Positions 1 to 44,100 are shown, counted from the stretch's first letter. The stretch is 64,000 nt of DNA from Nemertoderma westbladi (GCA_032718475.1 JAUCBJ010006295.1:1-64000); one strand, 5' to 3'. A program made the numbers and translations. Notes: generated by a model not told the origin, from the sequence alone.

Positions 1-2108
1 CGGCCAATATAACTAGCCATAGAATACCGTTAACTGCTCGATAACTCCGCAGCCAATATAACTAGCCATAGAATACCGTTAACTGATCGATAACTCCGCG
101 GCCAATATAACTAGCCATAGAATACCGTTAACTGCTCGATAACTCCGCAGCCAATATAACTAGCCATAGAATACCGTTAACTGCTCGATAACTCCGCGGC
201 CAATATAACTAGCCATAGAATACCGTTAACTGCTCGATAACTCCGCAGCCAATATAACTAGCCATAGAATACCGTTAACTGTTCGATAACTCCGCGGCCA
301 ATATAACTAGCCATAGAATACCGTTAACTGCTCGATAACTCCGCAGCCAATATAACTAGCCATAGAATACCGTTAACTGCTCGATAACTCCGCAGCCAAT
401 ATAACTAGCCATAGAATACCGTTAACTGCTCGATAACTCCGCGGCCAATATAACTAGCCATAGAATACCGTTAACTGCTCGATAACTCCGCGGCCAATAT
501 AACTAGCCATAGAATACCGTTAACTGCTCGATAACTCCGCAGCCAATATAACTAGCCATAGAATACCGTTAACTGATCGATAACTCCGCGGCCAATATAA
601 CTAGCCATAGAATACCGTTAACTGCTCGATAACTCCGCAGCCAATATAACTAGCCATAGAATACCGTTAACTGATCGATAACTCCGCGGCCAATATAACT
701 AGCCATAGAATACCGTTAACTGCTCGATAACTCCGCAGCCAATATAACTAGCCATAGAATACCGTTAACTGCTCGATAACTCCGCGGCCAATATAACTAG
801 CCATAGAATACCGTTAACTGATCGATAACTCCGCAGCCAATATAACTAGCCATAGAATACCGTTAACTGCTCGATAACTCCGCAGCCAATATAACTAGCC
901 ATAGAATACCGTTAACTGATCGATAACTCCGCGGCCAATATAACTAGCCATAGAATACCGTTAACTGATCGATAACTCCGCAGCCAATATAACTAGCCAT
1001 AGAATACCGTTAACTGTTCGATAACTCCGCAGCCAATATAACTAGCCATAGAATACCGTTAACTGCTCGATAACTCCGCGGCCAATATAACTAGCCATAG
1101 AATACCGTTAACTGATCGATAACTCCGCGGCCAATATAACTAGCCATAGAATACCGTTAACTGCTCGATAACTCCGCAGCCAATATAACTAGCCATAGAA
1201 TACCGTTAACTGATCGATAACTCCGCAGCCAATATAACTAGCCATAGAATACCGTTAACTGATCGATAACTCCGCAGCCAATATAACTAGCCATAGAATA
1301 CCGTTAACTGATCGATAACTCCGCAGCCAATATAACTAGCCATAGAATACCGTTAACTGTTCGATAACTCCGCAGCCAATATAACTAGCCATAGAATACC
1401 GTTAACTGTTCGATAACTCCGCAGCCAATATAACTAGCCATAGAATACCGTTAACTGTTTGATAACTCCGCAGCCAATATAACTAGCCATAGAATACCGT
1501 TAACTGTTCGATAACTCCGCAGCCAATATAACTAGCCATAGAATACCGTTAACTGTTCGATAACTCCGCGGCCAATATAACTAGCCATAGAATACCGTTA
1601 ACTGATCGATAACTCCGCAGCCAATATAACTAGCCATAGAATACCGTTAACTGTTCGATAACTCCGCAGCCAATATAACTAGCCATAGAATACCGTTAAC
1701 TGTTCGATAACTCCGCAGCCAATATAACTAGCCATAGAATACCGTTAACTGTTCGATAACTCCGCAGCCAATATAACTAGCCATAGAATACCGTTAACTG
1801 CTCGATAACTCCGTAGCCAATATAACTAGCCATAGAATACCGTTAACTGCTCGATAACTCCGCGGCCAATATAACTAGCCATAGAATACCGTTAACTGTT
1901 CGATAACTCCGCAGCCAATATAACTAGCCATAGAATACCGTTAACTGCTCGATAACTCCGCAGCCAATATAACTAGCCATAGAATACCGTTAACTGCTCG
2001 ATAACTCCGCAGCCAATATAACTAGCCATAGAATACCGTTAACTGCTCGATAACTCCGCAGCCAATATAACTAGCCATAGAATACCGTTAACTGTTCGAT
2101 AACTCCGC
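1..2108. repeat. 49-bp minisatellite, about 43 copies
   Basis: Head-to-tail units of 49 bp, each containing CCAATATAACTAGCC and CCGTTAACTG. Units differ at a few fixed positions: ccgcGG versus ccgcAG at the junction, and ctg with C, A or T before tcgataac. The array starts outside the window and ends abruptly at about 2108. It lies downstream of the last LRRC71 exon seen (minus strand), so it is either in a further intron or beyond the gene. No GTRAGT splice donor occurs in the unit, but CCGCAG gives an acceptor-like AG on the plus strand. Confidence 0.97.
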
Positions 2109-2526
2109 GTATAAATTATTTTTATATGTTTCTGTGATATTTCCATTAATTAAATTAATTGTGTTTACTGAGCTGCCGCACATAACTTTGGTCCGTTTTT
2201 GTAAAATAATAAGTTTCGTTTGTTTTCGAGTTTCTTATAAATAAAATCTCAATAAATCGTCGAATGGCATAACAAAAAGGCACTGAGTGGCTGATGGGTG
2301 ACGCGATTCCGAATTCAAAGTTTAAAATAAATTAAAACTCTTCGTTGGAATTCCTAATTATAATTACAAACATTAACGGTAATATAATAGGCGAGTAAGT
2401 GGGGACAGGGCGAGGGGTTGGGGTAGCGCTGGTAGGTGACCAGCGCTACAGGGCGAGGGGGTGGGGTAGCGCTGGTAGCATAGATGCGGAAAATATTGGT
2501 GGAGGGAAAATCGAGACAATTATATT
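2109..2526. other. AT-rich spacer, no gene seen
   Basis: Unique AT-rich sequence with a short imperfect GC-rich duplication (gggcgaggggttggggtagc-like, about 2405-2475). No supported coding sequence. Confidence 0.6.
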
Positions 2527-3271
2527 TAGGGATGTCCTGGAATCGATATTTAGAGTCCGGTCGGAACCGGAATTCAGCATGCCGGAAAATTCCGGCCAAA
2601 ATTCTGGCTTTATAATTTTTGTGAAATTAATAACTTTTTTTAAATTTCTAAAGACAAAGTTTACCAATGAGGTCAATCAGCACCTCGGGGGGGAGTTTTG
2701 GTGGGAGAGTGGCCTGGCCCAGAAGCAGGATAAGTGGGGGAGGGGTGGGGGGGGGGGTGGTACTTCGGCATTAACCCTACCTGACAAGGTCTATTTTTGG
2801 CGTTTGCGCTGGTGGATAGCCAATTGAATTGTAGGGAGAGTCAGGAAATCTCGGATTTCCCACCATACCTGGCTCAAAGATACCGATGAGTTACAAAAAA
2901 TGTCTAAAACGACCAAACCGGGCCAAATAGAATTAAATTTCATTATTTTTCCAAAACCTACAACCTTGGCCAAAAGTTCGGTTCTTGGGCTCATATCTAA
3001 CAACCGACGTTGACAAAAAACCTGGTGTATCGCGTCATTATAGTTCCTTTGGTTCAAAGGAACCCTCAGCCACTTGTCAATACGCTGCATCGTTAGCGCT
3101 ACTCTAATCATTATTTATATATAATATTGTTAATTGTTTGTACATAATTTGTGATAATAATTTCACAAACTAATTACAACTATTAAACTAGTTAGCAAAC
3201 TGGTAATTCCGGCAAAATTCCGGCCGGAACCGGAATCTGGAAAAAACCGCCGGAATTCCGGGACATCCCTA
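2527..3271. mobile_element. non-autonomous hAT-like DNA transposon
   Basis: The element begins TAGGGATGTCC and ends with its inverse, GGACATCCCTA. It is flanked by a perfect 8-bp duplication, attatatt, at 2519-2526 and 3272-3279. An 8-bp target duplication and TAGGGATG-type ends are characteristic of hAT elements. Subterminal sequence is rich in TTCCGG-type words on both sides. An open frame on the minus strand (about 3111-2791) may be a transposase scrap but has no recognisable catalytic motif. A run of G lies near 2735-2758. At 745 bp it is too short to encode a full transposase. Confidence 0.8.
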
Positions 3272-3279
3272 ATTATATT

Positions 3280-3765
3280 CGTCCTCATTAACTAGAGAAT
3301 AACTTCACAGTTCATTGGCGATTAATTAATTAATTAATTAATTATGCACCTATAAATAGTTTCTAAAGTAGCTCCCAGGGCAACCGATCAATAGGAACCA
3401 ATCATCTCGTATTTCTTTATAAAATAACGACGTCGATAAGATTAGTCGTTCCCAAAACGCTTTTTTCATATAAATTTTTCCTTTAAATCAACAACTACAG
3501 GGATATTTTATAATAAATCATGAAAAACTAAAATCAATAGTAGAGCAATGTGACTAAAACTTGGCTAAAATTATTTGAATTATAAAAGTATTAATTTGAT
3601 TTTACGTGGCCAAAAAATCATTGTAACCCTCTAGGCAGACCTACCCTTATCCTAAAATAATATGTGTATCAGGGGAAATATGGTGTTGGAAAATTTAAAC
3701 CTGGGATACGTGGGTCAGGGATTCAAATCCACCACGTAGAGAATAGACTTGTATAAGCTCTGGAA
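3280..3765. other. AT-rich spacer, no gene seen
   Basis: AT-rich unique sequence with a short TTAA-type microsatellite near 3323-3343. No coding sequence or RNA supported. Confidence 0.6.
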
Positions 3766-3905
3766 CTGCGCGTAGCTTAGTGGGAGAGCGTTCCCGCGGT
3801 TTGTGAGGCGATAATTTTCCGGTTCTGTTTGACACCAGCCGACGTGCTGAACCGCCTACGTGGTACTGAGATAGTGAAAGTATCGCACATCGTATACAAA
3901 TTCGT
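3766..3905 (+). mobile_element. tRNA-derived SINE-like fragment
   Basis: A pol III A-box-like segment, TAGCTTAGTGGGAGAGCG, is followed about 45 nt later by a degenerate B-box (CCGGTTCTGTTTGA). The spacing fits a tRNA-like head, but the cloverleaf is not complete, so this is a SINE or tRNA pseudogene rather than a tRNA gene. An inverted B-box-like word (GGATTTGAATCC on the minus strand) sits just upstream near 3718-3731. Confidence 0.5.
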
Positions 3906-4344
3906 GCAAATATACGTTGCATATTATGTTGTGCAATTTTCCCTTTTATTTAAAAATATTAATTATATTTTGTAAAGGAAACAACTATATAAATCGAAAT
4001 TTTATTTATTACAAAGAGCTGGCCAATGTGAAGTATACCAGACTTTGTGCTGTTATATTTCAATTTACAGTTTACCCCCATATGAAAAATACAAGGTTTT
4101 CATTTTAAAAAAATACAGGTTATAGAAGTGCTGAATGTAACCAAAACAATAAACGAATTAGTATCCGTAGAGGTTATAAGATAGAAATAAGCACTATAAA
4201 ACACTTCATAAAGATAAATTTAAAAAAAATATAAATTCTTCCTAATGAAACATTTCAATAAAATTTCCACTAAGAAGTGAAAACCTGGTATTAAACTCCA
4301 ACAAACTGTAGACCCTGATCTATACTCTCATACTGTACTGGATA
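3906..4344. other. AT-rich spacer downstream of the LRRC71 exon 7 reading frame
   Basis: AT-rich, with no exon recognisable on either strand. I searched the minus strand for the C-terminal LRRC71 leucine-rich segment and did not find it here. Confidence 0.5.
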
Positions 4345-4367
4345 TTAATAACCATCTGCTTCCCTAC

Positions 4368-35843
<31,476 letters not shown>

Positions 35844-36053
35844 TGTGAAAAGTGGATTTAATAACACTAGGCCTACTCTATATTAATTAAATATAAGAGA
35901 TTTGTTTATGTTTAAGTTAACTATAATTTCTACTCTTGGAACTATAATCCAGATTATATAGTAAGTTAATTTAATCCTCAGTCTGACAGTTCTAATGTAG
36001 TATAGGCAGGTAGAAATGCCATAAGTTATTGCCAGCTGACTTTTGTTTCTTCC

Positions 36054-36066
36054 GTTACTAGGTAAC
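36054..36066 (-). promoter_or_regulatory. RFX X-box-like site upstream of LRRC71
   Basis: GTTACTAGGTAAC fits the RFX half-site pattern GTNRCC-N(0-3)-RGYAAC with one mismatch in the left half. It lies 211 bp upstream of the LRRC71 ATG. RFX sites at such distances are typical of ciliary genes. Confidence 0.55.
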
Positions 36067-36169
36067 CAGCTCTCTCAGCTGATTCGCAGTGTGGGATGGT
36101 GTGGAGAATTAATATTCGAGGTAATGTTAATGTACACCATGTCCATTTTTTGGGATAGTAGCCGCAAAG

Positions 36170-36377
36170 CCTGTTTCTGAAACTTGTTGCTGGACCTCCT
36201 CACACACAGAAACTTATTGCTGAAGAAAATAACAATTATTTCAATATAAATAGCTAGCTAGCATGTAGCATGTCCAGTCATTTATATATAATATCAAATC
36301 ACTCAAAGTATCGAATATTAGCTAGTATACAAATTGCATGTAATAAAAGTTTTAAAAACAGTTGCTGGGAATAATAA
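36170..36377. other. outlying degenerate unit of the 55-bp array
   Basis: GAAACTTGTTGCTGGACC and CTCACACACAGAAACTT at 36178-36215 are a single unit of the following array, separated from it by about 160 bp of unique AT-rich sequence. Confidence 0.6.
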
Positions 36378-37905
36378 CTTTCAGCAACTTGTTGCTGGAC
36401 TCCTCACACACAGAAACAAGTTTCGGAAACAAGTTGCAGCAACTTGTTGCTGGACCCCTCACACACTGAAACAAGTTCGGAAACAAGTAGCAGCAACTTG
36501 TTGCTGGACTCCTCACACACAGAAACAAGTTTCTGAAACAAGTTGCAGCAAGTTGTTGCTGGACCCCTCACACACAGAAACAAGTTTCTGAAACAAGTTG
36601 CAGCAACTTGTTGCTGGACTCCCTCACACACAGAAACAAGTTTCGGAAACAAGTTGCAGTAACTTGTTGTTGGACTCCTCACACACAGAAACAAGTTCGG
36701 AAACAAGTTGCAGCAACTTGTTGCTGGACTCCTCACACACAGAAACAAGTTTCGGAAACAAGTTGCAGCAAGTTGTTGCTGGACCCCTCACACACAGAAA
36801 CAAGTTTCTGAAACAAGTTGCAGCAACTTGTTGCTGGACTCCCTCACACACAGAAACAAGTTTCGGAAACAAGTTGCAGTAACTTGTTGTTGGACTCCTC
36901 ACACACAGAAACAAGTTCGGAAACAAGTTGCAGCAACTTGTTGCTGGACTCCTCACACACAGAAACAAGTTTCGGAAAGAAGTTGCAGCAACTTGTTGTT
37001 GGACTCCTCACACACAGAAACAAGTTGCAGCAACTTGTTGCTGGACTCCTCACACACAGAAACAAGTTCGGAAACAAGTTGCAGCAACTTGTTGCTGGAC
37101 TCCTCACACACAGAAATAAGTTTCGGAAACAAATTGCAGCAACTTGTTGCTGGACCCCTCACACACTGAAACAAGTTTCTGAAACAAGTTGCAGCAACTT
37201 GTTGCTGGACCCCTCACACACAGAAACTAGTTTCTGAAACAAGTTGCAGCAACTTGTTGCTGGACTCCCTCACACACAGAAACAAGTTTCGGAAACAAGT
37301 TGCAGTAACTTGTTACTCAACTCCTCACACACAGAAACAAGTTCGGAAACAAGTAGCAGCAACTTGTTGCTGGACTCCTCACACACAGAAACAAGTTTCT
37401 GAAACAAGTTGCAGCAACCTGTTGCTGGACCCCTCACACACAGAAACAAGTTGCAGCAATATGTTGCTGGACTCACTCACACACAGAAACAAGTTTCGGA
37501 AACAAGTTGCAGTAACTTGTTGCTGGACTCCTCACACACAGAAACAAGTTCGGAAACAAGTTGCAGCAACTTGTTGCTGGACTCCTCACACACAGAAACA
37601 AGTTTCGGAAACAAGTTGCAGCAACTTGTTGTTGGACTCCTCACACACAGAAACAAGTTGCAGCAACTTGTTGCTGGACTCCTCACACACAGAAACAAGT
37701 TCGGAAACAAGTTGCAGCAACTTGTTGCTGGACTCCTCACACACAGAAACAAGTTTCGGAAACAAGTTGCAGCAACTTGTTGCTGGACTCCTCACACACA
37801 GAAACAAGTTTCGGAAACAAGTTGCAGCAACTTGTTGCTGGACTCCTCACACACAGAAACAAGTTTCGGAAACAAGTTTCGGAAACAAGTTGCAGCAAAA
37901 CGTTT
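36378..37905. repeat. ~55-bp minisatellite, about 28 copies
   Basis: Units contain GTTGCAGCAACTTGTTGCTG, CTCACACACAGAAACAAG and TTTCGGAAACAA, with shortened variants (33-54 bp). CAAGTTGCAGCAACTTG is a near-perfect palindrome, so each unit can fold. It lies between the divergent LRRC71 and ciliary genes. Confidence 0.95.
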
Positions 37906-38030
37906 CTGTGTGTGAGGGGTCCAGCAACAAGTTTCAGAAACAAGTTGTTCCGTGTGAGAGGGACCTTACGCGAAGTTTAAAGTCATTACTGCAAGGGAGT
38001 TTCCGTGGGGGGGGGGGGGGGGGGGGATTT
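37905..38030. repeat. inverted terminal unit and poly-G run
   Basis: TTTCTGTGTGTGAGGGGTCC at 37903-37922 is one unit of the preceding array in opposite orientation. A run of about 20 G follows near 38007-38026, which could form a quadruplex or mark uncertain base calling. Confidence 0.7.
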
Positions 38031-38118
38031 TTACCATCTTTCCTATGTTCTTCGACAATCTCACATTCAATATATTGTATTCTAAATGAAAAAACACAAT
38101 AATAACATACACAAGACA

Positions 38119-38263
38119 GTCTGCTTATGTAATGTAGGTATGCTACCGGTTATTTCAAAATTTAATTAAATTTCTTCAAAATGCAGTGCAATTATTTATA
38201 ACGTGATTTTATTTTTTTCTTTAACTACAGTAACACCGGTAGCCTACCTACATTACATAAGCA
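38119..38263. mobile_element. MITE-like hairpin with ~30-bp inverted ends
   Basis: CTGCTTATGTAATGTAGGTA near 38120-38139 and its reverse complement TACCTACATTACATAAGCAG near 38244-38264; GCTACCGGT/ACCGGTAGC extend the pairing inward. About 145 bp, no coding sequence. Confidence 0.65.
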
Positions 38264-38329
38264 GAGGGTACCGCCGGTACATCCTTAGTTACAGTCACAA
38301 GCACAGGTACGGATTACGTTCAGATTTGA

Positions 38330-38452
38330 ATTTACTTTTTTTTTCTCATTTTGTCAGCAAAGTTGAAGGTCCAGCTGCATTGGGAGGGCCACCCCCTCCC
38401 AATGCAGCTGGACCTTCAACTTTGCTGACAAAATGAGAAAAAAAAAGTAAAT
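38330..38452. repeat. perfect 59-bp inverted repeat with 5-nt loop
   Basis: Arms 38330-38388 and 38394-38452 are exact reverse complements, including equal 9-nt T and A runs, around the loop CCACC. The arm includes CAGCAAAGTTGAAGGTCCAG and GCTGCATTGGGAGGG. It abuts the 45-bp array. Confidence 0.9.
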
Positions 38453-38461
38453 GGCATGTTG

Positions 38462-40060
38462 GTGTACGCGGCCGAACCATTCCTGTCCAACCCACCACCG
38501 AACCACCCCTTCGCGGCCGAGCCATTATTCCTACCCAACCCTCCACCGAACCACCCCTTCGCGGCCGAGCCATTCCTACCCAACCCACCACCGAACCACC
38601 CCTTTGCGGCCGAGCCATTCCTACCCAACCCGCCACCGAACCACCCATTCGCGGCCGAACCATTCCTACCCAACCCACCACCGAACCATTCCTATCCAAC
38701 CCACCACCGAACCACCCCTTCACAGCCGAACCTTTCCTAACCAACCCACCACCGAACCACCCCTTCGCGGCCGAACCATTCCTACCCAACCCACCACCGA
38801 ACCACCCCTACGAAGCCGAACCATTCCTACCTAACCCACCACCGAACCATTCCTACCCAACCCACCACCGAACCACCCCTTCACAGCCGAACCATTCCTA
38901 CCCAACCCACCAGCGAACCACCCCTTCGCGGCCGAACCATTCCTACCCAACCCACCACCGAACCATTCCTACCCAACCCACCACCGAACCACCCCTTCAC
39001 AGCCGAACCATTCCTACCCAACTCACCACCGAACCACCCATTCACGGCCGAACCATTCCTACCCAACTCGCCACCGAACCACACCTTCGCGGCCGAACCA
39101 TCCCTACCCAACCCACCACCGAACCATTCCTACCCAACCCGCCACCGAACCACCCCTTCGCGGCCGAACCATTCCTACCTAACCCACCACCGAACCACCC
39201 CTTCGCGGCCGAACCATTCCTACCCAACCCACCACCGAACCATTCCTACCCAACCCACCACCGAACCACCCCTTCACAGCCGAACCATGCCTACCCAACC
39301 CACCAGCGAACCACCCCTTCGCGGCCGAACCATTCCTACCCAACTCACCACCGAACCACCCATTCACGGCCGAACCATTCCTACCCAACTCGCCACCGAA
39401 CCACACCTTCGCGGCCGAACCATCCCTACCCAACCCACCACCGAACCATTCCTACCCAACTCACCACCGAACCACCCCTTCGCGGCCGAACCATTCCTAC
39501 CCAACTCACCACCGAACCACCCCTTCACGGTCGAACCATTCCTACCCAACTCACCACCGAACCACCCCTTCGCGGCCGAACCATTCCTACCCAACTCACC
39601 ACCGAACCACCCCTTCACGGTCGAACCATTCCTACCAAACGGACCACCGAACCACCCCTTCACGGCCGAACCATTCCTACCCAACCCACCACTGAACCAC
39701 CCCTTCACGGCCGAACCATTCTTAACCAACCCACCACCGAACCACCCCTTCGCGGCTGAACCATTCCTACCCAAACCCACCACCGAACCACCCCTTCACG
39801 GCCGAACCATTCCTACCCAACCCACCACAGAACCACCCCTTCACGGCCGAACCATTCCTACCCAACCCACCACCGAACCACCCCTTTACGGCCGAACCAT
39901 TCCTACCCAACCCACCACCGAATCACCCCTTCGCGGCTGAACCATTCCTACCCAACCCACCACCGAACCACCCCTACACGGCCGAACCATTCCTACACAA
40001 CTCACCACCGAACCACCCCTTCGCGGCTGAACCATTCCAACCCACCCCTCCACCGAACCA
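38462..40060. repeat. 45-bp minisatellite, about 36 copies
   Basis: Units contain GAACCACCCCTTCGCGGCCG and AACCATTCCTACCCAACCCA. Since 45 is a multiple of 3, long frames exist on both strands (HPFAAEPFLPNPPPN on plus, GWFGGGLGRNGSAAK on minus). Some units are truncated to about 29 bp. I found no splice or start context making it a real coding repeat. Confidence 0.95.
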
Positions 40061-40810
40061 AATGCCATACGCGGGCGATGACTGGCTAATTCAAGAGAAA
40101 AACGTTGTCTCCATCGATATTGCACAAGTTAGGCCTACACAGCAGTTATTCTTCAACCTAAGGCCGCGTTCACACTACCAAGTCAAAGTCAAAAGACAAA
40201 ATCTAAAATCTAAAACATATGACATGAAATTAATTTTTTCTAGAATACCCTTATGTATTATAATAGGCCTATCTCGGTATCCCGTTTTTCGCACTATTGC
40301 ATTTTTTGGCGGGATCCCGGTTTTTGGGAACGGGATCCCGTTTAAACACTAGTCTATTCCCAACCAATTTTAAACTATTATTTATCAATCATTCCTTTAC
40401 ATGGCTCGGCGGCTTTAAGTTTAACTAGAATCCCACATAATTTCCGTTCCGAAATATCCATTAAAACGAACATTTATGGTGAGAAAATTGTTACTTTTTC
40501 GGGGTGTTTGCAATTATAATTCCTATTTTCTCGTTTTATAGAACATTTGGTGTTCGGTAAATTTGTAGGTTGAAATAATTGCATTAAATACATCATAATC
40601 CAACCGGCCCAACATGCACTGAACCTCGGCCTGCTAATAAACCCTAATAATGCTAGTATTCTAAGTTTCGTTCACTTACATGGCTCGCTCCACCATCCAC
40701 GCCTTTAATATAAGACAAACCTTATGTATCAAATAGTAATCGTTAATGTTACTGGAATTTAATTAGCGTATTTGTGCCAGTCAATCGACGGTGAATGTTT
40801 GTTCCTTGTG
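40061..40810. other. upstream region of the ciliary gene
   Basis: Includes the dispersed word GGCCGCGTTCACACTACCA (40162-40180) and an inverted GGGATCCCG-type cluster (40311-40342). No gene seen. Confidence 0.45.
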
Positions 40811-40824
40811 GTTACCATGCCAAC
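40811..40824 (+). promoter_or_regulatory. RFX X-box-like site upstream of the ciliary gene
   Basis: GTTACCATGCCAAC matches the 14-mer RYYNYYATRRNRAC with one mismatch, 178 bp before the chosen ATG at 41002. An earlier in-frame ATG at 40795 would place this site inside coding sequence, which argues for the later start. Confidence 0.6.
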
Positions 40825-41001
40825 ATTCAACACATTGTCTCTAATAATGACAAACTATTATTTCTGCCATCTCAGCCAAAAAGTCATATTAATTGCGCAT
40901 TTTGGGCATTAAAGTTTGGAAATGTAATTTTCTTATTGTATGAATTGATATATTTATTAGTTGTGTATGATATTTATTTACATTCCGAGTACAGAACCAC
41001 C

Positions 41002-41102
41002 ATGGTGCAGTTTGATAATATAGTTTATCAGCCCCGCCAATACAGAGGGTTACAAAATGAGATGCAATGTCTGCAGAGAAGGCGCCAATTGAGACAATTA
41101 AG
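41002..41102 (+). CDS. ciliary gene exon 1 (start codon)
   Basis: MVQFDNIVYQPRQYRGLQNE, then a basic segment. The donor TTAAG|GTGAAT at 41103 gives phase 2. The frame is open upstream to an ATG at 40795, but that extension is hydrophobic and overlaps the X-box. Confidence 0.75.
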
Positions 41103-44100
41103 GTGAATTATAATAAACTATGTCTTTTAATGATTTAGTTAATTGTATTTATTGAATTAAAAAATTGTTTAATTTACAAATGTACAAATTAAATATTTCA
41201 TACAAATAGTTTACATTGTCCGTATAATGATATATTTTTTACCGGTAAATTTCTTACATAATATTAAGTAATTTAAACAGGACTAAAAAGGATGATCAAA
41301 TTCTGGAGCAAATTGAGCGTTTGCCTCCATATTGTAGTGGTCAGCACAACTGAACACTTATCTGGATACCCGGGTTCAATCCCAGCTGGTCGCGCATTTA
41401 TTCGTCTCTCAATTTGCAGTAGAGTTTGATCATCGTACATCCTGTTTATGTTACTAAATAATTTATACAATCTGGATGTTTTTCATTATTTTCTAGATTT
41501 CCGGTTTTGAGGGGCGACTATGATCAGCCGAAGCGGTTCACAGACCGACAGAGAGGGGCGTTTATACGGCTACCGTCCAGCGCACCGCATAGAGACGATC
41601 CAGGTAGGTAGCAACCAATATAGACAACCCAGGTATGTAGCAACGAGACGAACCAGGTAGGTAACAACCAATAGAGACAACCCAGGTGGGTAGCAACCAA
41701 TAGAGACGATCCAGGTAGGTAGCAACCAATAGAGACAACCCAGGTAGGTAGCAACCTATAGAGACAACCCAGGTAGGTAGGTACCAATAATAGAGACGAT
41801 CCTGGTAGGTAGCAACCAATAGAGACGACCCAGGTAGGTAGCAACCAATAGAGACAACCCAGGTAGGTAGCAACCAATAGAGACGACCCAGGTAGGTAGC
41901 AACCAATAGAGACGACCCTGGTAGGTAGCAACCAATAGAGACGACCCTGGTAGGTAGCAACCAATAGAGACGACCCTGGTAGGTAGCAACCAATAGAGAC
42001 GACCCTGGTAGGTAGCAACCAATAGAGACGACCCTGGTAGGTAGCAACCAATAGAGACGACCCTGGTAGGTAGCAACCAATAGAGACGACCCTGGTAGGT
42101 AGCAACCAATAGAGACGACCCTGGTAGGTAGCAACCAATAGAGACGACCCTGGTAGGTAGCAACCAATAGAGACGACCCTGGTAGGTAGCAACCAATAGA
42201 GACGACCCTGGTAGGTAGCAACCAATAGAGACGACCCTGGTAGGTAGCAACCAATAGAGACGACCCTGGTAGGTAGCAACCAATAGAGACGACCCTGGTA
42301 GGTAGCAACCAATAGAGACGACCCTGGTAGGTAGCAACCAATAGAGACGACCCTGGTAGGTAGCAACCAATAGAGACGACCCTGGTAGGTAGCAACCAAT
42401 AGAGACGACCCTGGTAGGTAGCAACCAATAGAGACGACCCTGGTAGGTAGCAACCAATAGAGACGACCCTGGTAGGTAGCAACCAATAGAGACGACCCTG
42501 GTAGGTAGCAACCAATAGAGACGACCCTGGTAGGTAGCAACCAATAGAGACGACCCTGGTAGGTAGCAACCAATAGAGACGACCCTGGTAGGTAGCAACC
42601 AATAGAGACGACCCAGGTAGGTAGCAACCAATAGAGACGACCCAGGTAGGTAGCAACCAATAGAGACGACCCAGGTAGGTAGCAACCAATAGAGACGACC
42701 CTGGTAGGTAGCAACCAATAGAGACGACCCTGGTAGGTAGCAACCAATAGAGACGACCCTGGTAGGTAGCAACCAATAGAGACGACCCTGGTAGGTAGCA
42801 ACCAATAGAGACGACCCAGGTAGGTAGCAACCAATAGAGACGACCCAGGTAGGTAGCAACCAATAGAGACGACCCAGGTAGGTAGCAACCAATAGAGACG
42901 ACCCTGGTAGGTAGCAACCAATAGAGACGACCCTGGTAGGTAGCAACCAATAGAGACGACCCTGGTAGGTAGCAACCAATAGAGACGACCCAGGTAGGTA
43001 GCAACCAATAGAGACGACCCTGGTAGGTAGCAACCAATAGAGACGACCCTGGTAGGTAGCAACCAATAGAGACGACCCTGGTAGGTAGCAACCAATAGAG
43101 ACGACCCTGGTAGGTAGCAACCAATAGAGACGACCCAGGTAGGTAGCAACCAATAGAGACGACCCAGGTAGGTAGCAACCAATAGAGACGACCCAGGTAG
43201 GTAGCAACCAATAGAGACGACCCTGGTAGGTAGCAACCAATAGAGACGACCCTGGTAGGTAGCAACCAATAGAGACGACCCTGGTAGGTAGCAACCAATA
43301 GAGACGACCCTGGTAGGTAGCAACCAATAGAGACGACCCTGGTAGGTAGCAACCAATAGAGACGACCCTGGTAGGTAGCAACCAATAGAGACGACCCTGG
43401 TAGGTAGCAACCAATAGAGACGACCCTGGTAGGTAGCAACCAATAGAGACGACCCTGGTAGGTAGCAACCAATAGAGACGACCCAGGTAGGTAGCAACCA
43501 ATAGAGACGACCCAGGTAGGTAGCAACCAATAGAGACGACCCTGGTAGGTAGCAACCAATAGAGACGACCCAGGTAGGTAGCAACCAATAGAGACGACCC
43601 TGGTAGGTAGCAACCAATAGAGACGACCCAGGTAGGTAGCAACCAATAGAGACGACCCAGGTAGGTAGCAACCAATAGAGACGACCCAGGTAGGTAGCAA
43701 CCAATAGAGACGACCCAGGTAGGTAGCAACCAATAGAGACGACCCTGGTAGGTAGCAACCAATAGAGACGACCCTGGTAGGTAGCAACCAATAGAGACGA
43801 CCCTGGTAGGTAGCAACCAATAGAGACGACCCTGGTAGGTAGCAACCAATAGAGACGACCCTGGTAGGTAGCAACCAATAGAGACGACCCAGGTAGGTAG
43901 CAACCAATAGAGACGACCCAGGTAGGTAGCAACCAATAGAGACGACCCTGGTAGGTAGCAACCAATAGAGACGACCCTGGTAGGTAGCAACCAATAGAGA
44001 CGACCCAGGTAGGTAGCAACCAATAGAGACGACCCTGGTAGGTAGCAACCAATAGAGACGACCCTGGTAGGTAGCAACCAATAGAGACGACCCAGGTAGG

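Noticed and set aside
2791-3111. 106-codon minus frame as a host gene
   Set aside because: It lies wholly inside the hAT-like element and has no recognisable domain.
36334-38102. Cysteine-rich frames such as NLLLDSSHTETS repeats on both strands
   Set aside because: Products of the 55-bp array; many overlapping frames on both strands are equally open, and no signal peptide or conserved spacing is present.
38456-39940. Proline-rich HPFAAEPFLPNPPPN frame (and Gly-rich minus frame)
   Set aside because: 45-bp array with period a multiple of 3; both strands are open. No splice partner or start context was found, though a plus frame does run into unique sequence at 40062.
40795-41001. Upstream ATG adding 69 residues to the ciliary protein
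   Set aside because: The extension is hydrophobic and unlike the rest, would put the X-box-like site in coding sequence, and the ATG at 41002 has a much better context.
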